Of a DNA stretch of 64,000 bases, positions 1 through 8,113 are shown piece after piece. Below the pieces are notes generated by a model, which had not been told where the DNA came from, searched no databases, and worked only from the letters and a program-made list of their open reading frames with translations. The DNA is from Halobaculum sp. CBA1158 (lineage in GTDB: Archaea; Halobacteriota; Halobacteria; Halobacteriales; Haloferacaceae): positions 1 through 64,000 of the forward strand of contig NZ_CP090372.1 in NCBI RefSeq assembly GCF_021431925.1. Reading direction: 5' to 3'. The position numbers and the translations under genes are program-made. How positions within the stretch are numbered: the stretch's first letter is position 1; every line of letters begins with the position of its first letter.

Positions 1-975
1 ATGACCGACGACGACTACGCGAACTGGAGCGCGCGGGGCCGAGCCCCCGCCGACGACGAACGGGAGCTCCGGACGGCGCTTCGCGCCCCCGCGCCGTCGA
101 CGCGGCGCGACGCGGCGCTGGGGCTCGTCGACCTGGCCGCCGACGCCGACGAGACCGGGTCTGGCCTCGCCGACCGAACCCTGTCGCGGCTCGCCGACCG
201 CGTCCGACGCGACGGCGACCCCGAGGTACGGCAGTTCGCCGTCGAGGCGCTCGGGGTCGCGAGCGCGGACGCCGACGCGGTCGAGCCGGCGCTGTCGGAC
301 GCGAACGAGTGGGTCCGTGCGGAGGCCGTGGTCGCGCTCGCGCGGACGGGGCCATCGGACGCACGCGAGCGCCTCGACGCCGCGCTCGCCGACGACTCGG
401 GGTTCGTCCGGCGCAACGCCGTCATCGCGCTGGCGAAGACGGGCGCGGCCGACGCGGAGACGCTTCGAGAGCGTCTGAAGGAGGACCCGCACGCCGGCGT
501 GCGCGAGTACGCCGCGAAGTTCCTGGCGACGTTCACCGGGGAGACCGAGGAGACCGTGACGGTGCTTGCGGCCGTGCTGGCGCGGGACCCGGAGGCGTTC
601 GTCCGCGCCGGTGCCGCGACCGCGCTCGGCAAACTTGGCACCGACCGCGCCGAGGAGGCGCTGGAGTCGCAGGGCCTGTCCGATCGCTCCGAGGACGTGG
701 TCCGCGCGGCCCGCCGCGCGCTCGCGACCGCCCGCGGAACGGACCCGGAGGACGTGGAGCTCCCGCCGACCGCCCCCGGCGGCGGTCCCGACCGTCCCGA
801 GGAGACGCCCGGCGGCCGCCCCGACGGGGTCGGCGCGCCCGGCGGACCGCCGTCGAAGTCAGCCCACTCCGGGCCCGGACCCGGACCTGGGCCCGGGGGA
901 GGGCTCGGGTCCCGCGACCGGAACGGATCGGGCCCGGGCGGATCGCCGTCCGACCGAGACGGACCCCGGAGGTGA
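1..975 (+). CDS. HEAT-repeat protein
   Basis: A 324-residue soluble protein. Residues 20-250 form consecutive helical pairs of the HEAT/PBS-lyase type, with repeated patterns such as DPEVRQFAVEALG, NEWVRAEAVVALA, SGFVRRNAVIALAK and PEAFVRAGAATALGKLG. The last 75 residues are a Pro/Gly/Asp-rich disordered tail containing a GPGPGPGPGGG run. HEAT repeats make protein-protein or cofactor-lyase-like scaffolds, and the partner is unknown. The ATG is the first base of the window, so a longer upstream start cannot be excluded. A strong GGAGGTG sequence at its end serves the next gene 4 bases downstream. Position at the head of a row leading to nitric oxide reductase suggests a role in assembling that system (inference). 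Confidence 0.8.
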   Translation: MTDDDYANWSARGRAPADDERELRTALRAPAPSTRRDAALGLVDLAADADETGSGLADRTLSRLADRVRRDGDPEVRQFAVEALGVASADADAVEPALSDANEWVRAEAVVALARTGPSDARERLDAALADDSGFVRRNAVIALAKTGAADAETLRERLKEDPHAGVREYAAKFLATFTGETEETVTVLAAVLARDPEAFVRAGAATALGKLGTDRAEEALESQGLSDRSEDVVRAARRALATARGTDPEDVELPPTAPGGGPDRPEETPGGRPDGVGAPGGPPSKSAHSGPGPGPGPGGGLGSRDRNGSGPGGSPSDRDGPRR

Positions 976-979
976 ACCC

Positions 980-1681
980 ATGACCGACTACGAACTCGAC
1001 GCGACCGACACGGCAGAGGCAACGGATTCGACCGACGCGGCGGACGCGACCGATCCGACCGACGCGGCGGGATCGGGTGCCGCGAGAGACCCCGATGCCG
1101 CGCGCGACGCGGAGGCTCCGGCCGGAGGGGCCGGTCCGGACGGCTCCCCCTCCGAGCGACTAGGGGTGCCAGTTCCCGACGAGCACGTCGGCGCGTTCCT
1201 CGCCGAGGCGTTCGAGGACCCCGAGCGCGACGCCGCCTGGGCGGACGTGGTCGACTCGTTCGTCCCCGAGAGCGCCCGCGACGAGTGGCGCGATCTGTCG
1301 ATGGTCGACCGGCTCAGAGAGGTCCTCGCGGCCGCCGACGGCTACGACGCCCGCGTCGTCGAGTTGCTCGACGGGATCCCCCTGGACCGCGAGGAGGCGA
1401 CCGCCGAGATGGAGCGGACGTTTCACGAGGCGATGCGCCTGCGACGCAACGCCGACACCTTCCGGTCGGGGATCGCCGACGCCCACGCCGAGGGACGGGT
1501 CGCCGACGAGGCGCTCGTCGACGCCGTCGAGGGGTACGGCTTCGACACGGACACCATCGCCGAGCGGGAGGACCTCGTCGAGGCGGTCGCCGAGCGCTAC
1601 GGCTTCGGCTTCCGACCGTACGGCGGCACCCTGATGGACACCGACGACCCCGCAGACCGGGAGACCGGGGAGGTGTGGTGA
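980..1681 (+). CDS. Haloarchaeal protein of unknown function in the NO-reductase cluster
   Basis: A 233-residue acidic protein that I do not recognise. The first 55 residues are low-complexity Asp/Thr/Ala-rich. The rest is predominantly alpha-helical (residues about 65-230), with no Cys pairs and no membrane segment. The start is supported by GGAGGTG about 7 bases upstream, one of the few clear Shine-Dalgarno sequences in this window. Its TGA overlaps the ATG of the following Mrp-type ATPase by one base (TGATG), so the two are translationally coupled. It lies between a HEAT protein and an Fe-S/P-loop ATPase, which suggests a shared maturation function, but nothing in the sequence fixes this. 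Confidence 0.75.
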   Translation: MTDYELDATDTAEATDSTDAADATDPTDAAGSGAARDPDAARDAEAPAGGAGPDGSPSERLGVPVPDEHVGAFLAEAFEDPERDAAWADVVDSFVPESARDEWRDLSMVDRLREVLAAADGYDARVVELLDGIPLDREEATAEMERTFHEAMRLRRNADTFRSGIADAHAEGRVADEALVDAVEGYGFDTDTIAEREDLVEAVAERYGFGFRPYGGTLMDTDDPADRETGEVW

Positions 1682-3240
1682 TGGGGGCCCGCAGGGACTC
1701 CGAGGCCGACGGCGACGGCGTCCTCGTCGACCGCGTGGCCGAGGCGCTCGCGGACGCCACCCTCCCGGAGGTGGCGGTCGACGACCCGTTCACCGCGGGC
1801 CTCGTCACGGACGTTCGCGCCGACGCCGGCGCGGTCACGCTCGTCGTCTCCCCGGCGGTCGCCGGCGACCGTGCCGACGGGGCCGTCGATCCGGAGACCG
1901 CGGACGCCGTCGTCGACCGCCTCCGGGGGGCGGCCTTCGAGGTCGCGAGCGTCGAGTCGGTGGACGTGGAACGCGACGGCGACGGCACAACCGTCGAGGA
2001 GGAACCGGGGCACGGCGACGAACACGTCCGTCCCGACCCGGCCGCCGAGCGGACTCTCGACGGCGTCGACCACGTCGTCGCGGTGGCCAGCGCCAAGGGC
2101 GGCGTCGGAAAGACCACGGTCTCCGTCGCGCTCGCGCGCGGCCTCGCGGCGGCCGGCCTCGACGTGGGGCTGTTCGACGCCGACGTGTACGGACCGAACG
2201 TCCCCGAACTGCTCGACGTGGAGGGCCCGGTTCGCGCGACCGACGACGGCGCTGCCGCGCCGGTCGAGCGCGCCGGCGTCGAGATGATGAGCGTCGGCCT
2301 GCTCGCCGACGGCGGTCCGGTCGCCTGGCGCGGGTCGATGGCCCACGAGGCGCTCTCGGAACTGCTGTTCGACACGGTGTGGGGCCACACCCTCGCGACA
2401 GACGAGTGTGAGGCCACCCCGACCGCCGACGGCGACCGCGCCGGCGACACCCTCGACGTGCTCGTGCTCGACGTGCCTCCCGGAACCGGGGACGTGCCCC
2501 TCACGATCACTCAGTCGGTCCCGGTCGACGCCGCCGTGCTGGTGTCGACGCCGGCGGCGACGGCGCTGTCGGACACCGCCCGGTTCCGGGAATTACTCGA
2601 CGAGAACGGCGTCCCGACGTTGGGCGTCGTCCGCAACATGGACGGCTTCACGTGCCCGACCTGCGGCGACACCCACGACCTCTTCGACGCCGGGGTCGAC
2701 GCGGGCGACCGCCTCGACTGCTCCGTCCTCGCGAGCCTCCCGTTCGACGCCGACCTCCGGTCGAGCCTGGCGGTCGCCGCCGGTGATGACGCGGGTGACG
2801 ACGCCGCCGACACGGGCGACGGCGCGGGTGAGTCGAACCCTGACGCCGACCTCCCGGCGGCCGCCCGCGAGGTGGCACGGGTCGTCCGCGACCGCCTCGC
2901 AATCGACGCCGACCCGGCGATCCGGGCCTCGGCCGTCGACGTTCGCGGGATGCCCGAGCGCCCGCGCCGCGAGCACGTCAGGGCGGAGGCCGCAGACGCC
3001 GATCCGGGCGCGACGCTGTCGGTCGTCGCCGACGCGCCGCCGGATCCGCTACTGGACGCTGTCGCGGCCGGCTTCGGGTGCTCAACCGCCGCGCTCGACC
3101 CGCGGGTGCGTCGCCACGGCGACGGCCGGTGGTCGCTGACCGTCGAGCGCCCGGTCGCATCCGCCGACCGCGACGGCGACGCCGCCGGCGAGCAGGAGGC
3201 GGACGCCGATCGAGACCCGCAGGGGGTGGCCGGCTCGTGA
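1681..3240 (+). CDS. Mrp/Nbp35-type P-loop ATPase with C-terminal DUF2249/TusA-like domain
   Basis: A 519-residue protein. Residues about 15-98 resemble the MIP18/DUF59 domain found in front of many Mrp proteins. The ATPase has a deviant Walker A, SAKGGVGKTT (137-146), followed by DADVYGPNVP. The CPTC pair at Cys325 and Cys328 fits the CxxC of the family, which in characterised members holds a bridging 4Fe-4S cluster. Mrp/Nbp35 proteins carry and transfer Fe-S clusters in the cytoplasm. After about residue 418 comes DVRGMPERPRREH, typical of DUF2249/TusA-like folds, so this is a three-part fusion longer than a usual Mrp (about 280-360 residues). It overlaps both neighbours (TGATG upstream, GTGA downstream). 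A role in maturing a metalloenzyme of the denitrification set is inferred. Confidence 0.85.
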   Translation: MGARRDSEADGDGVLVDRVAEALADATLPEVAVDDPFTAGLVTDVRADAGAVTLVVSPAVAGDRADGAVDPETADAVVDRLRGAAFEVASVESVDVERDGDGTTVEEEPGHGDEHVRPDPAAERTLDGVDHVVAVASAKGGVGKTTVSVALARGLAAAGLDVGLFDADVYGPNVPELLDVEGPVRATDDGAAAPVERAGVEMMSVGLLADGGPVAWRGSMAHEALSELLFDTVWGHTLATDECEATPTADGDRAGDTLDVLVLDVPPGTGDVPLTITQSVPVDAAVLVSTPAATALSDTARFRELLDENGVPTLGVVRNMDGFTCPTCGDTHDLFDAGVDAGDRLDCSVLASLPFDADLRSSLAVAAGDDAGDDAADTGDGAGESNPDADLPAAAREVARVVRDRLAIDADPAIRASAVDVRGMPERPRREHVRAEAADADPGATLSVVADAPPDPLLDAVAAGFGCSTAALDPRVRRHGDGRWSLTVERPVASADRDGDAAGEQEADADRDPQGVAGS

Positions 3241-3740
3241 GCGCTCCCGGTGCGGCCGACGACGGGCTCGCCGAGCCGGTCGCCGATAGCTCCCGGAACG
3301 GGTCTGAGCGGCCGGGCGTCTCGGTGACGGTCCGCGCCGGCGACAACTCCGCCGCGGTCGACCTCGACCGTCTCCGCGGGATGGAACGCGAGCGGATCGA
3401 ACGCGAGTACCTGTGCGCCAGCGGCGAGCGCTGGATCGGGGTCTGGCGAGGCGTCCCCGTCTCTCGCGTGCTGGATGCGGCGGCCGTCGACCTCGACGCC
3501 GACGCCACGCACCTCCGGGTCGCCGCTGCCGGCGACTACGCCGTCTGCGTCCCGGTCACGACGGCGCTCGACGCTCACCTCGCCGTCGAGCGCGACGGCG
3601 ACTCCATACCCCCCGACCGCGGACCGCGGTTCCTCGCGCCCGTCGACGCCGGGAAGACCGTAAAGGCCGTCAGGAACGTTACTCTCCTCGAACTGGACGC
3701 CGGCGACGACCCCCAGAAGTACGAGGAACTGAACTACTGA
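3237..3740 (+). CDS. Small molybdopterin-binding-fold (sulfite-oxidase-like) protein
   Basis: A 167-residue protein starting at a GTG that overlaps the previous stop (GTGA). Residues 45-160, with ERIEREYLCASGERWIGVW, then GVPVSRVLDAA and a terminal KTVKAVRNVTLLE, match the oxidoreductase molybdopterin-binding (sulfite-oxidase catalytic) fold. At this size it is only the core domain, without the dimerisation domain or a heme domain. The Cys in YLCASG is at the position where the family carries the Mo-coordinating Cys. No signal peptide is seen, so it is probably cytoplasmic. It may be a true Mo enzyme or a cofactor-binding helper; which of these cannot be told from sequence. Confidence 0.75.
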   Translation: MSAPGAADDGLAEPVADSSRNGSERPGVSVTVRAGDNSAAVDLDRLRGMERERIEREYLCASGERWIGVWRGVPVSRVLDAAAVDLDADATHLRVAAAGDYAVCVPVTTALDAHLAVERDGDSIPPDRGPRFLAPVDAGKTVKAVRNVTLLELDAGDDPQKYEELNY

Positions 3741-3805
3741 GGTCGACGCCGATCGGACCCGGTCGGAGTCCGCCCTCGCGACGCGACGGGCCGTCACAAC
3801 TCGGC

Positions 3806-3817
3806 CGAACATGTTCC
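3806..3817. promoter_or_regulatory. CGAAC-N2-GTTCC palindrome upstream of nitric oxide reductase
   Basis: The sequence CGAACATGTTCC sits 67-78 bases before the nitric oxide reductase start. Its core GAACATGTTC is a perfect palindrome. Closely related palindromes with the same spacing precede nirK (6212) and the CGCGG gene (7597). It is a candidate activator or redox-regulator operator for the denitrification genes. Confidence 0.55.
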
Positions 3818-3883
3818 CGTCGGTCTTCGTTCGCGCGTAACGCCAGACGCACTCAAACCCCTCACGTGAGTATCCCCGCCCGC

Positions 3884-6181
3884 ATGCGAGTGACGAGACG
3901 CACGCTGGCCAAGGCGCTCGTCGTGGCGTTCGTCGTGAACCTCGTCGTGATGGGTGCCGGCGCGGCGCTCGCGTACGAGGAGGCCCCGCCGATCCCGGAG
4001 CGGATCGTCGGGCCCGACGGCGAGACGCTCGCGACGGGCGACGACGTGCAGGCCGGCAAGGCGGCGTTCCAGCGGGACGGGCTCATGAACCACGGTTCGA
4101 TCCTCGGCAACGGGGCGTACTTCGGCCCCGATTACACCGCCGACGCGCTCGACCGCAAGACCGAGGCGATGCGGGAGTACTACGCCGAGGAGCGCTACGG
4201 CGACGCGTACGACGACCTCCCCGAGGAGGAGCGCGCCGCCGTCGACGCGCGCGTGAAGTCGGACCTCGAGGACGGCTCGCCCGGGGACGGGGTCATCGAG
4301 TACTCGGCCGCCGAGGCCTACGCCCACGAGCAGGTCCGACAGGAGTACGTCGAGCGCTACCACGAGGGCTCCGACGCCCGCGGCGTCCCGGTCGACATGA
4401 TCGACTCGGAGGAGGACGCCCGGCGCTTCGCCGACTTCGCGATGTGGACCGCGTGGTTCTCCCACACCGATCGGCCGGGAGCCGACCACAGCTTCACCAA
4501 CGACTGGCCGCCCGCGCCCGCCGCGGGCAACACCCCGGGTGCCCCGGCGATGACCTGGAGCGTGATCGCGATGGTGCTGCTCGTCGCCGGCGCGGGGCTG
4601 GGCGTGTGGCTGTACACGTCGATCGACCTCCCCGAGCCCTCCTCGGAGGGGGTCGAAGTGCCGCATCCGGACGACATCGACCTGCTGCCGAGCCAGTCGG
4701 CCGCGCTGTGGTTCGTCCCCGTCGCGGCGCTGTTGTTCCTCGCGCAGACGCTGCTCGGGGGGCTGCTCGCGCACTACTACGTCGAGCGACACGCGTTCTT
4801 CGGGCTGGAGACGATTCCTGCGCTCGGGGTCGACGTGCTCCAACTCCTGCCGTTCGCCATGGCGAAGACGTGGCACATCGACATGGGGATCCTCTGGATC
4901 GCCACCCTGTGGCTCGGGGCGGGGCTGTTCCTCCCGCCGCTTTTGACGGGGTACGAACCGGACAACCAAGCCCGGTACGTGAAGGGACTGCTCGTCGCGC
5001 TCGTCGTCGTCGCCGTCGGCGGGCTCTCGGGCATCTGGCTCGGTGCCCACGGCTACTTCGACGCCGGCGGCGACCTCTGGTGGATCCTCGGCAACGAGGG
5101 GCTCGAGTACCTCGAAGTCGGGAAGCTCTGGCAGGCGGGCCTGCTCGTCGGCTTCGTCGCGTGGGCCGCCCTCGCGGCGCGCGGACTCAAGCCCCTGCTC
5201 GACCGCGAGACGCCGTACGGCCTCGCGCACATGATCCTCTACGCCGGCGGCTCCATCGCGCTGCTGTTCACCGCGGGGTTCATGTTCACCCCGGAGACGA
5301 ACATCGCGGTGACGGAGTTCTGGCGCTGGTGGGTCGTCCACATGTGGGTCGAGGGGGCCTTCGAGTTCTTCATCGTCGCCGTCGTCGCGATGACGCTGGT
5401 GTCGATGAACCTCCTGCGGCGGCGCTCGGCCGAGAAGGCGGTGCTGCTCGAGGCGCTGCTCGTGATGGGGACCGGCGTCATCGGCGTCAGCCACCACTAC
5501 TGGTGGATCGGCATGCCCGACGTCTGGGTGCCCATCGGCAGCGTCTTCTCGACGCTTGAGCTGATCCCGCTCGTCTTCATCCTCTTCGAGGCGATCAACG
5601 AGTACCGCGCGCTCGCGAACAGCGGCGAGGCGTTCCCGTACACGCTGCCGTTCATGTTCATCGTCGCCTCCGGCGTCTGGAACTTCGTCGGTGCGGGCGT
5701 GCTCGGGTTCTTCATCAACCTCCCGCTGATCAACTACTACGAGCACGGCACCTACCTCACGGTCGGCCACGCCCACGCCGCCATGTTCGGGGCCTTCGGC
5801 TTCCTCGCCATCGGCATGGCGACCTACGTCCTCCGATTCACCGTCTCGAACTGGACGGGGCGTCGCCTCCGGTGGGCGTTCTGGCTGTGGAACGTCGGCC
5901 TCGCACTAATGGTGTTCGTCAGCGTCCTCCCGGTCGGGTTCATCCAACTGGAGGTGTCGTTCACGCAGGGGTACGACGCCGCCCGTTCGCTGGCGTTCTA
6001 CAACCGGCCGCTGATCCAGTCGCTGTTCTGGGCGCGGCTCCCGGGTGACACGCTCATCATCCTCGGGACGGCGCTGTTCGCCTACGACGTGGCCGCGAAG
6101 CTCCGCTCGCGCCGGGTCGTCGACGACCCCGACGCGGTGCCCACGACCGACGGGATCCGGGCGTTCCTGGACGACGACTGA
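3884..6181 (+). CDS. norB: Quinol-dependent nitric oxide reductase (qNOR, single-subunit)
   Basis: A 765-residue heme-copper-superfamily enzyme reducing 2 NO to N2O with electrons from menaquinol in the cytoplasmic membrane. The N-terminal membrane anchor (residues 1-30) and a hydrophilic domain to about residue 205 are the fused NorC-like part typical of qNOR. About a dozen membrane spans follow. Metal ligands are visible: His331 in KTWHIDMG, His486 and Glu490 in VHMWVEGAFE (the non-heme iron site with its characteristic Glu), His537/His538 in SHHYWW, and His629/His631 in GHAHAAMFG. The ATG at 3884 fits the start of the anchor; the open frame extends further upstream but overlaps the previous gene. 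A CGAAC-N2-GTTCC palindrome lies 70 bases upstream. Confidence 0.95.
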   Translation: MRVTRRTLAKALVVAFVVNLVVMGAGAALAYEEAPPIPERIVGPDGETLATGDDVQAGKAAFQRDGLMNHGSILGNGAYFGPDYTADALDRKTEAMREYYAEERYGDAYDDLPEEERAAVDARVKSDLEDGSPGDGVIEYSAAEAYAHEQVRQEYVERYHEGSDARGVPVDMIDSEEDARRFADFAMWTAWFSHTDRPGADHSFTNDWPPAPAAGNTPGAPAMTWSVIAMVLLVAGAGLGVWLYTSIDLPEPSSEGVEVPHPDDIDLLPSQSAALWFVPVAALLFLAQTLLGGLLAHYYVERHAFFGLETIPALGVDVLQLLPFAMAKTWHIDMGILWIATLWLGAGLFLPPLLTGYEPDNQARYVKGLLVALVVVAVGGLSGIWLGAHGYFDAGGDLWWILGNEGLEYLEVGKLWQAGLLVGFVAWAALAARGLKPLLDRETPYGLAHMILYAGGSIALLFTAGFMFTPETNIAVTEFWRWWVVHMWVEGAFEFFIVAVVAMTLVSMNLLRRRSAEKAVLLEALLVMGTGVIGVSHHYWWIGMPDVWVPIGSVFSTLELIPLVFILFEAINEYRALANSGEAFPYTLPFMFIVASGVWNFVGAGVLGFFINLPLINYYEHGTYLTVGHAHAAMFGAFGFLAIGMATYVLRFTVSNWTGRRLRWAFWLWNVGLALMVFVSVLPVGFIQLEVSFTQGYDAARSLAFYNRPLIQSLFWARLPGDTLIILGTALFAYDVAAKLRSRRVVDDPDAVPTTDGIRAFLDDD

Positions 6182-6211
6182 CTCTCCCCCCTCGCATTTT
6201 TACGTCGCTCT

Positions 6212-6223
6212 CGAACCCGTTCG
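6212..6223. promoter_or_regulatory. CGAAC-N2-GTTCG palindrome upstream of nirK
   Basis: CGAACCCGTTCG carries perfect 5-base arms around a 2-base spacer. It lies 81-92 bases before the nirK start and just after the qNOR stop. It has the same architecture as the sites at 3806 and 7597. It is a candidate binding site for the denitrification regulator, perhaps the HTH_10 protein encoded at 10715-11404. Confidence 0.6.
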
Positions 6224-6303
6224 GGCCGGTCCCTCGCGGACGGAAACCACGAACCCGGTTGATGGGGGTTCCGTCCCTACGCACAACTGCGAGGTGACCA
6301 CCT

Positions 6304-7395
6304 ATGCCCACGACGACCCGACGCACGACGCTGAAGGCGCTGGGGACCGGTGCCGGCGGGGCCGCGCTGGCCGGCTGTTCGGCGAATCCCCCCACCGACG
6401 CCGAGACCGAGACCGCACGCGTGACGAACGAGACGACCGCGAACAAGCCGACCACCCAGCGAGTCGCCGCCGACCCGACCGACGTGCCCGACCCGATCGA
6501 CCGGGACACATCGGAGACGGTCGAGGTCGATCTGACGGCGCGTGAGGTGCGCGCGGAGATCGAAGACGGCGTCGTGTTCGACTACATGACGTTCGACGGG
6601 CAGGTCCCGGGACCGATGGTCCGCGTCCGTCGCGGCGACACCGTCCGCGTGACGCTGACGAACGCCGAGGAGAACGCGATGCCGCACAACGTCGACTTCC
6701 ACGCGTGCTACGGCCCCGGCGGCGGCGCGGAGGACACCACCGTCGCACCCGGCGAGTCGGCCACGATCCAGTTCCGCGCGGAGTACCCCGGCGCGTTCAT
6801 CTACCACTGCGCTGTCCCGAACATGGACTACCACATCGCCTCGGGCATGTTCGGGATGATCCTCGTCGAGCCCGAGGGCGGACTCCCCGAGGTCGACCGG
6901 GAGTTCTACGTCGGGCAACACGAGATCTACACCGACAAGCCCGCCGGCGAACAGGGCCGCCACAGCTTCGACATGGAGGCGATGCAGGCCGAGGAGCCCA
7001 CCTACGTCGTCCTCAACGGCCAGAAGTACGGGCTGACGCCCGACCGCTTCGGCGCGATGGCGGCCGAGACGGGCGAGACCGCACGGGTGTACATGGTCGT
7101 CGGCGGCCCCAACGTCAACAGCAACTTCCACCCGATCGGCAACGTCTGGACCGACGCCTACCGCGACGGCGCGCTCGCGAGCGACCCAGAGCGCTTCGTC
7201 CAGACGATGAACGTCCCGCCGGGAAGCTGCATGGTCGGAACGATGGACTTCCCCGTGCCCGAGGACATCAAGCTGGTCGACCACGCGCTCTCGCGGGTCG
7301 CGCGCAAGGGCATGCTCGGCGTCGTCTCGGTCGACGGTGAGGCGAACCCCGACGTGTTCGACCCCGACCCCGGCGGCGACGGCGGCGGGAACTGA
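6304..7395 (+). CDS. nirK: Copper-containing nitrite reductase, Tat-exported lipoprotein
   Basis: A 363-residue enzyme reducing nitrite to NO outside the membrane. The N-terminus has a twin-arginine motif (TTRRTTLK) followed by a lipobox ending at LAGC, so it is probably membrane-tethered. Two cupredoxin domains follow. The type 1 copper ligands are His128, Cys169, His177 and Met182. The type 2 ligands are His133, His168 and His327, and the catalytic pair is Asp131 and His276. The 51-residue spacing between His276 and His327 equals that of well-studied NirK proteins. A low-complexity Thr/Asp linker (about 27-65) joins lipid anchor and enzyme. The halocyanin at 11411-12190 is a plausible electron donor. 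It has its own palindrome-bearing promoter region, 123 bases from norB. Confidence 0.96.
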   Translation: MPTTTRRTTLKALGTGAGGAALAGCSANPPTDAETETARVTNETTANKPTTQRVAADPTDVPDPIDRDTSETVEVDLTAREVRAEIEDGVVFDYMTFDGQVPGPMVRVRRGDTVRVTLTNAEENAMPHNVDFHACYGPGGGAEDTTVAPGESATIQFRAEYPGAFIYHCAVPNMDYHIASGMFGMILVEPEGGLPEVDREFYVGQHEIYTDKPAGEQGRHSFDMEAMQAEEPTYVVLNGQKYGLTPDRFGAMAAETGETARVYMVVGGPNVNSNFHPIGNVWTDAYRDGALASDPERFVQTMNVPPGSCMVGTMDFPVPEDIKLVDHALSRVARKGMLGVVSVDGEANPDVFDPDPGGDGGGN

Positions 7396-7596
7396 GACGA
7401 GAGGCGTCCCACCGCGTCTACTGGGTCTCACCGCGCCCACCGGGTCTCACATCGCCGGCCCGGGGTCGTCGCCGGACCGACCCCGCGGGTCGGCCGCGTT
7501 CAGCGTACGCCTCGTCCTTTTGCCCCGGCTCGCCACTCTCATATCTCCCGACCCGGGCCCTCGACCCCCCCGAACTGACCGCGGGCCGCGACCTCG

Positions 7597-7608
7597 CGAA
7601 CACGTTCG
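7597..7608. promoter_or_regulatory. CGAAC-N2-GTTCG palindrome upstream of the CGCGG gene
   Basis: CGAACACGTTCG has perfect 5-base arms and a 2-base spacer, 40-51 bases before the start of the CGCGG-peptide gene. It is the third such site in 4 kb, tying this small gene to the nirK/norB regulon. Confidence 0.55.
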
Positions 7609-7647
7609 GGACAACGACGACCGGGATCGACGACGTATCGCGACGCG

Positions 7648-7986
7648 ATGGCGAGCACACCCGACGCCGACACCGATGACTCGAGGCCGAACGACGAGAC
7701 CGGGACGACCGCCGCCGGCGACGAGGAACTCCGCGACACCTCGTGGTCGGCGAAACTGGAGGGACCGCGACACGCCGACGACCGCGACCTCGTGGTCGCC
7801 GAGGCGCTCGCAGCCGTCGAACACACCGCCGACGGCGTCCGCGTGAACCTCGTCACCCACGGGGAACACGGCCACCCCGAGACGTACCTCTACCCCGAAC
7901 TCGACGACCGCTTCGGCGACGCCGTCGACTGGGAGTTCGTCGACCGCTGCGGCTGCGGCGGCTACGTCACCCGAGTCGACGCCTGA
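7648..7986 (+). CDS. CGCGG-family peptide, putative radical-SAM-modified RiPP precursor
   Basis: A 112-residue protein whose C-terminus, residues 101-105, reads CGCGG within VDRCGCGGYVTRVDA. The body (WSAKLEGPRHADDRDLVV, VNLVTHGEHGHPETYLY) matches my recollection of the haloarchaeal CGCGG family. That family is annotated as a putative ribosomally made peptide modified by a radical SAM/SPASM enzyme. The first 30 residues are acidic and variable. No radical SAM gene is present within the window, so the maturase must lie elsewhere or upstream. Location after nirK with the same palindrome suggests co-regulation with denitrification. Modification is a family-level prediction and is not visible here. 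Product and activity are unknown. Confidence 0.8.
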   Translation: MASTPDADTDDSRPNDETGTTAAGDEELRDTSWSAKLEGPRHADDRDLVVAEALAAVEHTADGVRVNLVTHGEHGHPETYLYPELDDRFGDAVDWEFVDRCGCGGYVTRVDA

Positions 7987-8071
7987 TACCCCGGTTCCAG
8001 TTCTCGCGACCTCGTTCGTCGCATCGTCGCTCAGCGAGTCTCGTTCGTTCCACCGCGCTGGTACCGGGGTA
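7987..8071. terminator. Long inverted repeat between convergent genes
   Basis: Arms TACCCCGGTTCCAG (7987-8000) and CTGGTACCGGGGTA (8058-8071) pair in 13 of 14 positions around a 57-base loop. They start right after the CGCGG stop codon. The converging gene on the other strand ends at 8114, so the structure could terminate or stabilise both transcripts. No T-run follows on the + strand. Confidence 0.45.
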
Positions 8072-8113
8072 GACGCCGACGCCTCTCCGCCTGCACCCAG
8101 AAGGAACCTCCCG

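Noticed and set aside
15-1022. Antisense open frame of 335 codons opposite the HEAT gene
   Set aside because: Ser/Arg/Pro-rich composition is the typical mirror of a high-GC acidic gene; similar antisense frames occur opposite most genes here.
3413-3883. N-terminal extension of the norB reading frame
   Set aside because: It overlaps the molybdopterin-fold gene in another frame, is Arg/Pro-rich like a shadow frame, and would precede the membrane anchor.
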